From contig JABTTQ020000683.1 of the NCBI GenBank assembly GCA_016081115.2, positions 310,021 through 374,020 of the forward strand: a stretch of 64,000 bases of DNA. Direction: 5' to 3'. Both the position numbers and the translations under genes were made by a program. Positions 1 to 13,385 of this stretch are shown piece after piece. The notes under the pieces are model-generated. The model was not told where the DNA came from. It saw nothing but the letters and a program-made list of their open reading frames with translations, and did no database searches. The stretch is from Rehmannia glutinosa (lineage: Eukaryota > Streptophyta > Magnoliopsida > Lamiales > Orobanchaceae). Within the stretch, counting starts at the first letter, position 1, and every line of letters begins with the position of its first letter.

Positions 1-1030
1 GAGAAAACCTGGATCAACTGGATGCTCGGTTCACGTAAATCACCAACGAGTTATCCGCACTTGGAAAGGAATATACACGAAGGAAATGTGTATGAAGATC
101 CTAAAAAGTCTTCCGGTGAATGGGAAATGAAAGTCATGGCACTAAGACATTCCATGGACCTATCAAAGACATCCAACCATGAACTATTCTCGGACCTCAA
201 AGCCTACGAGTTTGAGTGAGAAGAAAAGACCAGGAAGAGACAGTTGTACCCAAAACAAATTTGCTCTAATTGTTAAAGATGGGAAGAGAGCCGAGGTCAA
301 AGAAGTCATTGACCCGGAAGAAATAGCCCTACTAGTAAAAAGGTTCAACAAGTTCTTCAATAAGAACTACAAGAGAGGCAAAGGCGAATCCTCGAAGACA
401 CTCGGCTCCTCCAAATCAAGGGAAGATAGGCCAACCAAGAGAAGATCATCAAAAAGTCTGAATATCAAAGGCCGACAATCCAAGAATGGAAAGAGCGATC
501 AAAAGGTTGAATATCTATGCCGAATCGTAGGCAACCAGGTCACTATGCCATTGATCGCCCATATCCTGTAGTCAACAAATACAGGAATGAAGAAGAAAGA
601 AAGATCTTGAGAGAAAGAAGACAAGAAAAGAAAAAGACAATGTTGGTGCAGAAAATGCAGAGTCAAAAGACACTGGTGACTTAGAGAAGCAAAGTGAAGC
701 CGACTACTCAAGTGACTCGAAGAAGAAGCCCGATCTGTCGATGGCCAAGGAACAAGATCAACTGACCAAGAAGATGAGGTACACTCTAACTCATCAAACT
801 CAGATTCTAGTGATAGTGATCGTGACACACACACTTCATCACCCACTGATCTTTATGACTCATTAGACAAAATGATGAAAGATTTTGAACACATTAAATC
901 CTCACACACACTACTAAATGAGGAAAATGACCTACTCAAGAGCAAAACTCACGGTGACTAAGGAGTTGAGTACTCTAAGTCAAATAGTGATGAGAATGAA
1001 AGTTTAAAGGCGAAAATGCCAAACTAATAG
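1..1030 (+). pseudogene. copia gag remnant
   Basis: Short open stretches in shifting frames resemble plant copia Gag: a helical region with KAYEFE near 200-219 and then a Lys/Arg-rich segment. At about 515-570 there is a degenerate zinc-knuckle-like GHYAID motif with some cysteines missing. Gag would form the virus-like particle. The reading frame changes at least three times and the N-terminus is outside the window. 1030-1850 holds further low-complexity Lys/Ser-rich Gag-like sequence with no intact domain. Confidence 0.6.
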
Positions 1031-1849
1031 CGTAAATTGCTGCCATAGAAAAGAGGAGAATGACCTCAAAGTGTTATTGCCTCATTCACTAAGGCATCTA
1101 AATCATTAGATGATCTTATTATGAGTCAAAGAGAATGTGGAGACAAGACAGGCTTAGGATTTAACTCTCGTGATATGTCAAACTTGAAAGTAATTTTGGA
1201 AAAAGGATCTTCAAGCAATGAAGAGTCTAAAAAATCCAAAACTCTAAATGTTGCACACACATTCACTCCAAAGCACAATTACAAGCAAACCGGCCTTGGT
1301 TATAAAGGAAAAGGAAAACAACCAGTTGAGTTTGAAAGGACAGTGAGAAGAGATTCAATGAGTTCCTCAAAGCAAACTCCAAACAGAAAATACTCTGTAA
1401 AGAAGAAGTAGAGCTACCAAAAACCCAGAAAATCTATAAAAGAAATACATATGATGGGAATGGTAGAAAATATCCAAGCCAAGTGATTGGAATAATGTGA
1501 ACTATCAAAGAGACTTATGGAATATAAGCCCAAATGGCAAAGGCCTAGAAGAACTCAAGAAAGGCCATTCCAAAAGTATAAGAGCTTTCATCAAAGACAC
1601 ACATATGCACCTAGGCACTACATTCAAAGACACCACAATTACCCAAAGAAGGCGATTGCCAAAACACATATGCAGCATACAGACAAAAGAGACAGTTGTA
1701 TGAACCTAGAATCCCCAAGCAATTTTCCAAGATTAATTATGATTATGGCATCGATAGATGGCAACCCCTTAGAGTCAAATCATTTGGCTATAAGTTGGTT
1801 GGATCATCTTACAATTCTAACCCCTCAGGACCCAGACAAGTATGGGTAC

Positions 1850-2124
1850 CTAAAACTTAATTTCCTTGATTGCAGGTTCAAGGAACAACTGAGTGCCAAG
1901 GAACCTGGTATATGGATAGTGGCTGTTCCAGACATATGACAGGAAATAAGAAAAATCTGTCAAAATTCAAGGGCGTTAAAGGAGCAAAAGTCATATTTGG
2001 AGGAAATGAAGCTCCAGGTGAAATAAGAGGCATTGGATCCATCAAGAGGAATGGATTAGAAATCACGGATGTTGCATATGTTGAAGGACTCAACTTCAAC
2101 TTGCTAAGCATCACCAACTCGTGA
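1850..2124 (+). pseudogene. copia aspartic protease remnant
   Basis: The translation contains WYMDSGCSRHMTG, the copia protease active-site motif (Asp-Ser-Gly) that follows Gag in the polyprotein. Next come the usual glycine-rich strands (GEIRGIGSI) and NLLSI. The protease would cleave Gag-Pol. The frame is open over about 85 residues but ends in a stop at 2122-2124, where intact elements read on into the pre-integrase domain. Confidence 0.8.
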
Positions 2125-2239
2125 CAAGGGCTATAATGTTGGATTTAACATGGGTATATGCCAAATCAAGGAGGTGAATCGAATGAAGTTGTGTTGCAAG
2201 GATGCAGACAAAAGAACATGTATGTAGTAGATTGGTCAA

Positions 2240-3200
2240 CCGCTACACCCAACACCGCTCTACTAGCAAAAAGCACAAATTTGAATCAAGTTCGTGGGCA
2301 CAAAAAGCCGAGTCACCTGAATTTCAAAACGATTAACAAGCTTGCGTAGTAGTCTTATGGAAGGACTTCCGGACTCATTATACGAGAAAGGAGAGTATAT
2401 GTGACGCATGTCGAAGGAAAACAAATCAAATCATCATTCAAAGAAAAGACATGCCCATCTTCAACAAGAATATTGCATCCGCTACATATGGATCTATTTG
2501 GCCCAGTGGAACCAAGCTAGCATAAGTGGAAAGAAATACACCTTGGTGGTAGTAGATGACTACTCAAGATATACATGGACAATATTCATGTGTAAGAAGA
2601 AAAAAACTCTACGAAACTACCACAAATGATGAAGAGGATTCAAAATGAGAAGAGCAAACCATTATCAAAATAAGATCGCAGCAGGAATCGAGTTTGTCAA
2701 TGGAATAATAACTCGTATTGTATTGAAAATGGTATTGGTCATGAACTATCTCAGCGAAAGGACTCCAAAGAATGGAGTTGCGAGAAAGAAGGAATAGAAC
2801 TCTCAAAGAAGCGGCAAGGACCATGTTAGTCAAGCAGCGGGGCTACCAAAAAGATTTTGGGTCAAGCAATCAACACAAACTTGCTACACTCAAAACAGAT
2901 GTATGATAAATGGACAACCGGTGACAAAGACTCCTATGAGATTTGGTGGAAGAAAACCAAATGTTGCGTATTTTAGAATATTTGGATGTAAATGCTTCAT
3001 CCACAACAATGGCAAAGATAACCTAAAGGCCTTCGATGCTAAAGTCGATGAAGGTATCTTCTTGGGATACTCACCAAAGCAAAGCCTACTGAGTACTCAA
3101 CAAAAGGACTATGGTTGCGAAGAATCCATTCATGTGGTATTCGATGAGCCAAATGTAAATGGAGAAGACATTGAAGAGTCGGTGATAATTTGAATCATCC
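2240..3200 (+). pseudogene. copia pre-integrase and integrase remnant
   Basis: A GAG-pre-integrase piece (GHKKPSHLNFKTINKL) is followed by integrase-core sequence containing SISGKKYTLVVVDDYSRYTW, in which the second catalytic Asp of the DDE core is recognisable. The C-terminal part at 2903-3193 contains PNVAYFRIFGCKCF and FLGYS, typical of the end of copia integrase. The part between about 2630 and 2900, which would hold the third catalytic residue, is scrambled by frameshifts. Confidence 0.78.
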
Positions 3201-3479
3201 AACCATACATAAGAGTCCCTATCTTTCAAGTCGGAATTATAAACTCGAAGAAGATGAGATAGTGAATCTCAAAAATTTGGAAAATTTGCGGCTAAGTGAC
3301 TACGAGAGAGTCGATCAAAGCAACACAAATTGCTAGACGATTGAATCCAGCCAACTTACTTCAACTTGATGTAAGATGGGAGAGACCATCTACCGTAACT
3401 TGTCATTGGAGATATAAGAGAAGGTGTCAAAACAAGATTCGAGAACTCAACAAGAAGCTATGTTCACATGCTTTATCTC

Positions 3480-4351
3480 GCAAATAGAGCCCAAAGATGT
3501 GTTACAAGCATTGGACGACACACATTGGATTCAAGCTATGCAAGAAGAGTGAATCAGTTTGAAAGAAATAAAGTATGGGAATTAGTTCAAAGACCCATCC
3601 ATCAAAACGTTATTGGTACTAAATGGGTGTTCGAAACAAGATGAACGAGGAAGGTTACGTGGTAAGAAACAAAGCAAGACTAGTAGCCAAAGGATATTGC
3701 CAAGAAGAAGGAATAGATTTTGATGAAACATTTGCTCTGTAGCAAGATTGGAAGATATAAGGATGTTTCTTGCCTATGCACTCACAAGAATTTTTCGTAT
3801 ATCGATGGATGTAAAAAGCGCATTCCTAAATGGTTTATCGACGAAGAAGTGTATGTTGAACAACCTCCAGGATTTGAGCGAAGACTCTTGGAGATAAGGT
3901 ATACAAACTCAAGAAAGCTCGGTATGGATTGAAACAGCACCCGAGCATGGTATGACACGTTGTCACAATTCCTAACCGAGAATGGATTCACAAAAGGAAA
4001 AGTAGATAGAACACTTTTCGAATTCAAGACAAAAAGAGTATATCTTTGCTTGTTCAAATATATGTGGATGACATCATTTTTGGATCCACAAACAGAGAGC
4101 TATGTAAAAAATTTTCAAACCTCATGCAAAGTAAATTTGAAATGAGCATGATGGGAGAGTCGACATTCTTCCTTGGACTCCAAGTGAAACAATCGAAGGA
4201 TGGAACCTTCATAAGTCAAACAAAATACACGAGAGATTTAATAAAGAAATTTGGTATGGAAGAGAAGTCTTCTCGTGAAAATACCAATAAATACATCATC
4301 AAAATGGACATGGATGCGGATGGCAAGCACGTAGATCAAACAAGATACTGA
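3480..4351 (+). pseudogene. copia reverse transcriptase remnant
   Basis: Across several frames the sequence gives copia RT blocks: ARLVAKGY near 3680, MDVKSAFLNG near 3805, EVYVEQPPGF near 3850 and the catalytic IYVDDIIFGS at about 4058-4090. FEMSMMGE and FLGLQVKQ follow. The YVDDIIFG and MMGE wording is characteristic of the SIRE/Maximus lineage. At least four frame changes separate these blocks, so no active enzyme is encoded. Confidence 0.85.
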
Positions 4352-4379
4352 GCACTTATTGGATCATTGCTCTATCTTA

Positions 4380-4986
4380 CAAAGAAGGCGGACATCACCT
4401 TTCTTTGTAGGTGTATGTGCAAGATTTCAATCTGCTCCAAAAGAGAGCCATATGACAATGACTAAGAGAATATTGAGATACTTGAAAGGAAGCAAGAAGT
4501 TGGCTTATGGTATCCAAAGGAAGGTGGATTCAAGCTAATTGGCTATTTGATTCTCGACTATCTTTGGATGCGAGTTGTGAGAAGAGCACCTCGAGGCACA
4601 TGTCAAATCTTTGGGAAACAGTGATTTCCTGGTTTAGCAAGAAGCAAAACTCAATAGCCACCTCTACAAGAATACATAGGCTGCTGGCAAATTTTTGTGC
4701 CCAAATCCTATGGATGAGACAAGAATTGAGAGACTATGAAGTTGAGGAAAAAGAAATTCCTATCATGTGTGATAACACAAGTGCAATTACAATCACTCAA
4801 AATCGTGTTGCACTCAAGAACAAAGCATATCGATGTCGATATCACTTCATAAGAGATCATGTTGAAAAGAAGGACATCATCTTGGAATATATCTCAACCG
4901 ATAAACAATTGGCCGACATCTTCACAAAACCATTATATGAGTCAAGATTTGAAGAACTCAAGCATGAGTTAGGGTTAATTGAGTGA
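4380..4986 (+). pseudogene. copia RNase H remnant
   Basis: The last 160 codons before 4986 include ISWFSKKQNSIATST, CDNTSAI, HFIRDHVEKKDI and QLADIFTKPL, the conserved end of copia RNase H. The first catalytic region near 4540 is frame-shifted. The final stop (4984-4986) lies before an A-rich tract at about 5026-5045. This domain would remove the RNA template during cDNA synthesis. Confidence 0.85.
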
Positions 4987-7541
4987 GTGACACTCGGAAG
5001 AATCAAAGAAAAGAAATGGAACACGAGAAAAAAAAAAAAAAAGGAAAAAGAGTGAACTCACAAATCAGCTAAGTAAATCACCCGTGTCGGAAAGACAACT
5101 ATACCAAGTCACCGACAATTTGAGTCACAAAGAGAATCGTGAGAAGAAGAGTTAAACCAAACTAAGGATAAAAGTTTGAGTCATTTATGAGCCAAGTGAC
5201 AAAAATGCGGTCGTTTTGACTAAGCGGGAATGTTTTTAAGAATTACGTCAAAGATAATTATGGCGTGTACTGGTGAGAAGATGCACACCAAGCTTATGAT
5301 TGGATATAAATCTGCCGCATTAAATACGAGACATTAAATGCTAAATCGGCGTGCAAAATCTAAGCCGTTGATTTCGATCACATTTTAAAAACCACCCGCA
5401 CGTCCTTTCATAAACCATACTTAAGCTTTCCTTCTTCTCTCTCTCATATTACCAAAACCGTTCATTTCTTTCGGAAGCAAAAGCAAAACTCTCTCAAAAC
5501 CTTATTTATCTTCAAATCAACCTCTAAGTTTTCTTGGTGAAATCCTAAAAAAAAATGGCACCCACCTATGATTTTGTCAAGTTAGGAAAGCAAATCCACA
5601 CAGGTCCACTTGTGGATTTCGACGGCATGGTGAAACAGGGTCCGACGACACCTTAGTGAAGAAAATTGCGAGAAATTGGAAACGCCTGGTGAAATCATTT
5701 AAGCGATGGAATATCCGATGAACTATGTGGAGGAGGTCGCCCGTTCTACGTGAACGCCGAGACTCACGATGAAGGGATAAAGTCATCTCGCTCACGGAAA
5801 GAAGTTCACCATCTCTCGCCAAGGATTTGGTCAACACCGCTCACTACCGACGGAAGGAGCATCGTAAATCAATGATCTTTGATGTAAACCTGGTGATGCT
5901 TGGAAGGAAATAGCCAAGCGACTCTTTGATAAAATAGTTTACACAAAGAAACAAGAGGTCTTGAAGGATGATTACCACAAACTGTTGGACATAGTTGCCA
6001 AATGCATAGACATCAAATTTGGCAGCTTTGACCAATCAAAAAGGCAAAATTGATCGTAATGGCTGCGATCATTGAAGAAAAGAAAATAAATCGGGGCTGA
6101 GTTTGTCTACAGCAGACCGCGAGAATGTAGGAAACCAATCCTTCAAGGAAGATGGTGCATTTGGAGGATCCCAGGATATGGCCTGGTGATTGGCGGTGAT
6201 GGAGGTGAAAGGAGTTCTCTTAGACATGGAAAGGCGTTCCATGTAAACAAGAGGATGTTCGAGATCAAACCCTCTCGGCGCACTGAGAAGAGAGAGCCCA
6301 CGCCAAGAGAGGCGACACGAGTGAGGGGGAATCGGTGACCCAAGATACTGTTGCTTTCCTCTCCACCAAAGAAGAAAGTCGCCCCGCAGCTGCTAAGAAG
6401 AAGATCTGCTCATGCAAAGAAAAAAAAACAAACTCGCTCCCGCCTACAGTAAGTCACCCGCCCCAGCCGTGTCTCCGCGCCCAAAGAAGCGGTCGAGAAG
6501 GACTCTCAAATACCTTCTCCGATCGTCAAAAAGAGGAGAAGCGATAAGCCAAGATGGCCAGCTCCTAAGAAGAAAGCACCAAGACCGCCCCCACCGCCCC
6601 GGACTCGGAAGAAACTCTCTCGAACCAGAAATTCCTCGGTACAAATTAGGAGACGAAGAAGAATCATCAAGCACTCCGAGCTTGAGAAACCGGGCCGAGT
6701 CACCACTCAATGGGAGCAGATCACGGAGACTAGCTGGAGAAGTAGAGTCCCCGGATATAATTGATGAAACAACTAAGTCTCGCTTGAAGGTGATCGCAGA
6801 GAGGCAAATCAAAAAACACAAATTGTTGTAGTCCGCGCAATCGAGACACAAGAAGAAGTTTCGATAGAGCGACAAAGTGATGTGATGATCCTATCCCCAC
6901 TTTACCCGGACATCCAAAATCGTCTGCGAGAGTGGAGAAAGTGGAAATTGAGTCGATCAAGGAACAGTTCCAACGGCTGAATTTATAGAAGAGGAAGAGG
7001 AAGGCTGAACTTCCTTGGAGTGACCACCGTGGTCCAAGCAAGACTGGATGAAGAAAAGCGCACGATATCTTGCAGATCTTCAGGACAAGGAGAAGGAAAG
7101 ACAGACAGATGAAAGGCGAGGCACGTGAGAAGGCCAAAGATCCGCCCCTATCACCGCACCACACGAACACACACATCATCTCCTTGACGCCTTATCCGAC
7201 AAAGAAAGTTGCAAATGCAACAAGCATTGCACGAATCGAATCCTTCACGAGAAAAGATTGATGGGAGGACCAGGAGAGTCCTCCAAAACACAGTGAAATT
7301 GATCCAATGGAAGTGGTTCAAACAAATCACCATTGTTGTTCTTGCCACCACTTCCCCTGACTCACTCGGAAGAAGGAATTAAGGAGGCGGCGATGAAATC
7401 GGGTTAGTGGGGACCCCAATTGAGCCAACCCCTAATGAAGGTGTCTCACCACCGCCCCGGTGAACACTCGGTAAAGAGAAACAGCCAAGAGTTTGGAGAC
7501 GAGTGACCCCATTCCAAGTCACTCGGTGGTGCGGTGAGGGG
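4987..7541 (+). pseudogene. 3' extension of SIRE-like element, first part
   Basis: After RNase H come about 570 bp of A-rich non-coding sequence. A possible ATG at 5555 opens a short frame beginning MAPTYDFVKLGK. The rest is Lys/Arg/Glu/Ser-rich, heavily frame-shifted sequence to 7541. SIRE/Maximus elements often carry an extra ORF here, sometimes called envelope-like. I see no signal peptide or membrane segment that I can trust, so I make no functional claim. The region continues after the inserted solo LTR, at 9070. Confidence 0.55.
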
Positions 7542-9074
7542 TGTTAGGAATTTTATTGTTTAGATTTTGATGAATGCCATGTAAAACTTAGAATAGAAAG
7601 TTGGCACCCCAATTCTTGTCAGAAATGTATTGTAACAATTAGAGTGGCCAAAGGAGTTAAGTCACCTACGCCTAACATGCAAGAAGACAATCAAGGCTTG
7701 AAGGAAAACTCAGAGAGACAGTGAGTACAAAGAAAGAAGAGAGATAGGAACTCGATGAAAAGCGGTGAGATGTGAGTGGAACATCGTCAAGTCAACTCAA
7801 GAGAAGCAAGTCTCAAGTCAAGTGATGAAAAGAGTCATCCATGATTGGAAGTCGACTCTAAGTCACCTGGGGAAAGCAAGGAAATGCAAATCAAGTCGAG
7901 ATAATCGAAAAGAAGAACCGTTGCCACGTAAATCAAGAGATTTACTTAAACAAGTAATATCTCCATACCACCTTTCTTGGAGTGCTCGACCCTAGAAGCG
8001 TGCAAAAGGAATGAACAATGGGAAGCACTACGTCGATCGTAACTCAAAAGGTGAAGGAACAATTCATATGAGGAAATGGCAATTCCAAGAATCGCAAACC
8101 AACGATCGCAAAGTGACTTTCAAAAATAAGCCTATCTCTTCAACGGGCAAATTTTTGAAAGTTCACTATAAAAGGCCGAGGAGTTTGTTAGAGAAAATAG
8201 CATGAATGACACACACGTGAGATATACAAGCTTATCAAAATCGAAACATTCTCAATCCTCAAGCCTACATCTCGAAGTACATCAATCCAACACTTACCTC
8301 GTGAAGGAAAGAGAACTTCAATTAGTTGAAGAGGAAAATATCGAAAACAAGGGGTCTACATTCCGGGAAGGATTGTAGAAAGGTTCAAGGTGAACAAGTC
8401 TTAAGCTTTTTGGAGGGCTTCGTGATCAAATCCAAAGTGCTTGAGCAAGTGAGTCAGAGTAGCAAGGCAACGCCTGTGAAGAAGAAGCCGAGTCGCACGA
8501 GAAGCCGGTGAGTGATCAAGGCGTCTCGCATCGAGTCCCAAAGGATCAAGTCGGCCATTGTGATCAAGACTTGTATCCGGATTTATTACCACTTTGTAAA
8601 CCGATCATTACCTAGTGGATTCCTCCGGGGAGTTGGAGAAGAGAGGAGTAGAAGAATTACCCCATCTTCGAACCTCTATAAAAATTTTATTGTGTCATTT
8701 ACATTTCAAAGATTTAAATTCCGCACTTTTAATCGCTTATATCTCACGATAAATTTGCTATCCATTTGATAATTTATAAGTACTAAATCAAGCTCTAAAA
8801 TCTTGCTTAATTAAACGTAAGGGTGTTAAGTCTTCCAATAAAAACAAAACCACGGTTGAGTCAAATTATATCCAACAACGGTGAGTTACTCCATTAATGT
8901 ACTCACCGAAATGTTAAGAGATTAACTCTCTTGAGTGACTAATTCGATTGTCCATCAAGGACACAAATTGTGTAGAACTCAGTAGATTTAAAAAGACTAA
9001 ATCGAAAATTTGGTAAGGTTTATTCAACCCCACTTCTAAACCTTACACTTACACCCCTTGGGACCTACAAGGGG
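7537..9074 (+). mobile_element. solo LTR of the same copia family with AGGGG TSD
   Basis: The LTR body runs from 7542 (TGTTAGGAATTT) to 9069 (GGGACCTACA), 1528 bp, and aligns along its length with the 3' LTR at 11830-13385. It is flanked directly by AGGGG at 7537-7541 and 9070-9074, a 5-bp target-site duplication. No internal sequence accompanies it, so it is a solo LTR left by recombination. A TATA-box-like TATAAAAG lies at 8167-8174, at the same relative place as in the other LTR. Confidence 0.85.
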
Positions 9075-11814
9075 AAACTCCTCCACTGCAGCAAGGTCGG
9101 AGAATTTGCAGATGACTCCACGACGAATCTAGGAGGCAAAGTGGAGAAGGAACAACCACAAAGTACACAAAGCAAGTTGTCATCAACGAAGCTCAAACAG
9201 ATTGAGATTGTCTCACCGAGGTGCCAATCGCTCTCGAAGGCTAATGACGTTGCGATGCGATCGAGGCGCGAGGAAGGAATGTACTGGGAGTTAACACTGG
9301 CGATGAAAGTGCAATCCATGGGGTTGAGACTCCAATGGATGCCACTATAGAAGACCCTAAGACACCGACACTTTGTCGAAAGGGAGGTCCAATGCCTCAC
9401 CGCAGTTGAGACGTAGGAGGTAATGAAGGCCCACGGGAGGTTGAGACTTCAGGGGGTAAAGAAAAGCGAAATAGAGAACATCTCTCCTGCTATCATTGAT
9501 CCATCCGAAAAAGGAGATAAGCGCGCTTTATGATTCCCAGGATAACCCGATGTAACCTTTTTGGGATCGGAAGGAGACGAAGAAGCCGAGTCATCCCCGT
9601 GACCGATCCAAAAGACTCACTGCGCAGATGTTCCGAGCACGAGCAAGTCGATCTCAAGACTACTCGTCAAATTTTCAACTTTGATGATGAGCCACCAATG
9701 GAAATCTCATCATCGTCCGATGACGCTCGATAAAGCGAGGGATCCCACTCAATTGGAGAAACCAATCTGAGACCAACGAAGGCTGTTGAGACAGTGAGGC
9801 TCAGCAAGCTCGGGTCCACTTCACAAAAGACCTCACCAAAACAGTCCATCGCACAGCTCCTCCAGTGCAAAGCAGAGTTCGACTCAAAAGGAACTTCACG
9901 CGCACCTCTCATCATTGAACAAATCCCAAAAGAGCCGTGATGACTCCTTTGTAGAATCATTTCCTTTCTCCCCGGAGGTACCCGACCTCCCTGAAGAGTC
10001 GAGAACGAGCTCGCACGCTTCCACGACCAGCTCCTATCATTCCGTCGGTACCATCGTTCAGTGACTATGACTTTGACGCCGCATGGCCATCACCGCAACG
10101 GAAGAAACAATCGAAGTTCGGGAGGTGTTCAAGGCATTATTTGCTGAAATTGAACGGATGGAGAGGCACCAGGCCTCTATGGACATGCGATCGGACAACA
10201 GAGATGCCAACCTTCTGCCGACTTGAGAGGTATAATGCCAGGATCATGGAATGGTGGCAACAACAAAAACAATGCGTGTGGAACAAGTTAGATACTTCAG
10301 GACATTGTTTAACAAGTTTGGTATGGAGAGTCGAGAATGCCGATGCAAAAACGAAATTGAGAGAACACATTGAGCACATGCATGAAGCTCACACTGCCGA
10401 GATAAAGCTGCTGCGTGAGCAAAATAAGAGTGATCTACAGCGTATGGAAGACAACATGAATAGAAAATTCAGCCTTCTCATGGCCGAGAGATGAAGCTAA
10501 TTTCAAGAGAGTCCAACGCTACTCGCTCGAATTTCGTGCGCATACACCACAAATGACTCGAGGCGAGAACTCGGCTATCGCCAGGCTCGACTTCCCTTGC
10601 CAAGATGTTTCAGTGTTCTCTCTTCTTTGATGATGCCAAAAAGGGGAAGAGGAATACTTTAAAACGCTAAAGAGATCGAAGGCGAAAAGGAGGAATCACC
10701 GTGTAAAGGGAAAGACATCTGAGGAAGTGTCAAAACAAAAGAAAGGAAAGTCTGTTGAGGGGGAAGGATCGAAAGATGTGACCTTGATGATTGCACAAAC
10801 CCCCCAACAAGGTCTTGTCACACGGTGACATTATCGCAAAGAAACTCCAGTGATTTCTGCCACTCCAAACACTGCTATATCTATGGTGAAAAGAGAAAAA
10901 CAATTGAAGCGGGGATGGAGGAAATGGAAGGAAGAATGGATGCCCGAGTTATGAACATCTTGAAACAACATGGAGGCATTCCAAAGAGAGACAGAGACAC
11001 TTATGCCATCTCGGATGTCGGGACCGAGCCACGTCGTTGATGAATTTAAAACGCCGCATCGAAGGATACTTTGCAAAAATGTCTATGGCTCAAGCTTGGG
11101 ACTTGTAGATCGGGAAAAGGGTCTCACGTTATGTGAAGAAGCGACAGTGACAGACTACCGGCGATCGCTCTCTGTTTGGTCACTCGCCGGTCACTCAATT
11201 GAAAAGAAAAAGACCGTCTGATAACACACAGGTAGAGGAAGAAGCGTGGTGGAGAAAGAGGTTTGAGACCCAGGCCTCCGCCCAAAAACATTGAGCACGT
11301 AGATCCGGCAAGAAAGGAGGGATCTCTTGGGCTGGTCTTGACCAAGTAGCCAATTTGCAAGTGGCTAAAAGTAATCTTGAGTATGCGAAAAGAATAGAAG
11401 AAGAAAGTAAGAGACAAACTCAGCTATGAGAGGAAAGACAAGAAAGATTAAGAAGAGATGAAGCTGCCCGGAAGGCATATGAAAAGAAGAAGAAGAAGGC
11501 TGACGATGAGAAAAAGAGAAGAAGAGCAGAAGATGCTGAACAAGATGAAAGAAGGAGACAACGAAGGAAATGAAGTGTTGCTGTCCACCCCTTCATGTAT
11601 TTTACTATGTAAATACATACTATGTAAGTCTTCTACAGTAAACCTAATTTTTTTTTGACAAATGTTTGCTCGATACACCTTATGATTGTGTAAAAGAACA
11701 AGAATGTTATGATCAATAAAAAGGATTGATTCTACGCATACATTCCATGTGAAGACACTATCTGTATGTATCTTTGCTATTTATATTTTTGAATGTTTTA
11801 AGTTTTGGCATCAT
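9070..11814 (+). pseudogene. 3' extension of SIRE-like element, second part
   Basis: This continues the 3' extension after the solo LTR. The clearest stretch is 10141-10494, with a helical, charged segment near its end (HIEHMHEAHTAEIKLLREQN) that could form a coiled coil. 11350-11575 encodes very Lys/Arg/Glu-rich sequence in shifted frames. It ends in a CATCAAAAAGGGGG motif just before the 3' LTR. A similar purine-rich string (GATGCCAAAAAGGGGAAGA) occurs at about 10632-10650. No catalytic domain is visible. Confidence 0.5.
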
Positions 11815-11829
11815 CAAAAAGGGGGAAAT
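11815..11829 (+). other. polypurine tract of the copia element
   Basis: A purine run (AAAAAGGGGGAAAT) sits directly upstream of the TGTTGGG start of the 3' LTR. This is the expected place for the primer of plus-strand cDNA synthesis. Confidence 0.75.
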
Positions 11830-13385
11830 TGTTGGGAAATTTATTGTTTAGATTTTGATTAATGCCATGTAAAACTTAGAATAGGAAGTTGGCACCCCAA
11901 TTTTTGTTGTAAAATGCATTGTAATAAATATGGCTGGTCAAGCTGAGTTAAGTCAGCTATGCCAAAACATGCAAGAAGACAACCGGAGACGAGAAGGAAG
12001 ACTCATTTGCAAGACAACCGAGTATGGCAAAGAAGAGAAGACGGGAACTCTATGAAGGAGCGGTGAGATGCTTGGTGAGTGGAGTATCGATCAAGTCAAC
12101 TCAAGAAAAGCCAAGTCTCAAGTTGAAGTGACGGAAGAGTCATCCGATGATTGGAAGTCGACTTAAGTCACCTGGGGAAAGCAAGGAAATGCGGTCAAGT
12201 CGAGATAATCGAAAAAGATCCGTTGCACGTAAATCAAGAGAATTACTTAAACAAGTAATATCTCCATGATACCTTTCTCAAGTGCTCAGTCCCCCTAAAC
12301 GTGCAAAAGGAATAAACCAATGGAAAGCACTACACCGTGTCGAACTCGAAAAGGTGAAGAACAATTCATACGAGGAAATGGCAATTCCAAGGATGCGCAA
12401 CAAGACAAGCCAACGACCACAAGTGACTTTAAAAAATAAGCCTATCTCTTCAACGGCGATTTTTGAAAGATCACTATAAAAGGCTGGGGAATGACTACGA
12501 GAAAATGACCAGAACCACAAACATTCAAGCAATTATTAGAATCAGAACTGAAATATTCTCAAGTCATTAAACGCTCAATCCTCAAGCCTACACTACGAAG
12601 AACATCAATCCAACACTCACCGTGAAGGAAAGATAACTTCAATCGGTTGAAGAGGAAATTATCAAGAATCAAGGGGTCTACATTCCACTAAGGATTGTAG
12701 GAAGATTCAAGGTCGAACCAAGTCTTGAGCTTTTGGAGGGCTTCGTGATCAAATCCAAAGAGCTTGAGCAAGTGGGTGTAGTAGCAAGGTGCGCCTGTGA
12801 AGGAAGAAGAAGCCGAGTCGCACGAGAAGCTTGGTGAGTGGTCAAGGCGTCTCGATCGAGTCCCAAAGGATCAAGTAAGTGTGTGATCAAGACTTGATCC
12901 GGAATGTTACCACTTTGTATCTCGATCAATACCTAGTGGATTCCTCCAGGAGTTGGAGAAGAGAGGAGTAGAAGAATTACCCCATCTTCGAACCTCTATA
13001 AAAATCTTATTGTGTCATTTACATTTCAAGACTTTAATTCTTGCATCATATTTGTTTAATTCTCACGACATATTTGCTATCCATTAGATAACCTCTAAGT
13101 ACTAAATCAAGCTCTAAATCTCTCTTAACCAAACTTAAGGGTGTTAAGTCTTCGGCGAAAACAAACCACGGTGAGTTAATTTAGACTTAACGGTGAGTTA
13201 TTCCATCAACAGCTCGATTAAGTTCATTTGAGAGACTAACTCTCTCGATTAACTAAATTGGTCATTCACCAAGGACACTTTGCAAGATATCAACTCGAAT
13301 TTTTAAAAGGACTAAATCAAAAATTTGGTAAGGTTTATTCAACCCCCCCTTCTAAACCTTACACTTACACCCCTTGGGACCTACA
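11830..13385 (+). repeat. 3' LTR of the SIRE-like element
   Basis: Starts TGTTGGGAAATT and ends GGGACCTACA (TG..CA), 1556 bp. It aligns with the solo LTR at 7542-9069 with many scattered differences and small indels, so both are old. TATAAAAG at 12475-12482 is the likely promoter TATA box. The sequence to its right is CACTA-type and unrelated. Confidence 0.85.

Larger units (their letters stand above)
1..13385 (+). mobile_element. Ty1/copia retrotransposon, SIRE/Maximus-like, partial and decayed
   Basis: Domains run in copia order on the plus strand: gag remnant, protease, integrase, reverse transcriptase, RNase H. A long 3' extension, a polypurine tract at 11815-11829 and a 3' LTR at 11830-13385 follow. 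The order INT before RT defines Ty1/copia. The long region between RNase H and the LTR is typical of the SIRE/Maximus lineage. The 5' LTR and start of gag lie before the window. Many frameshifts and stops make it non-functional. A solo LTR of the same family is inserted at 7542-9069. The 3' LTR abuts CACTA sequence, so the element probably inserted into a CACTA transposon. Confidence 0.85.

Noticed and set aside
7542..13385. Short LTR element made of LTRs 7542-9069 and 11830-13385
   Set aside because: The left LTR has its own AGGGG duplication on both sides and no primer site follows it. It is a solo LTR inside the larger element.
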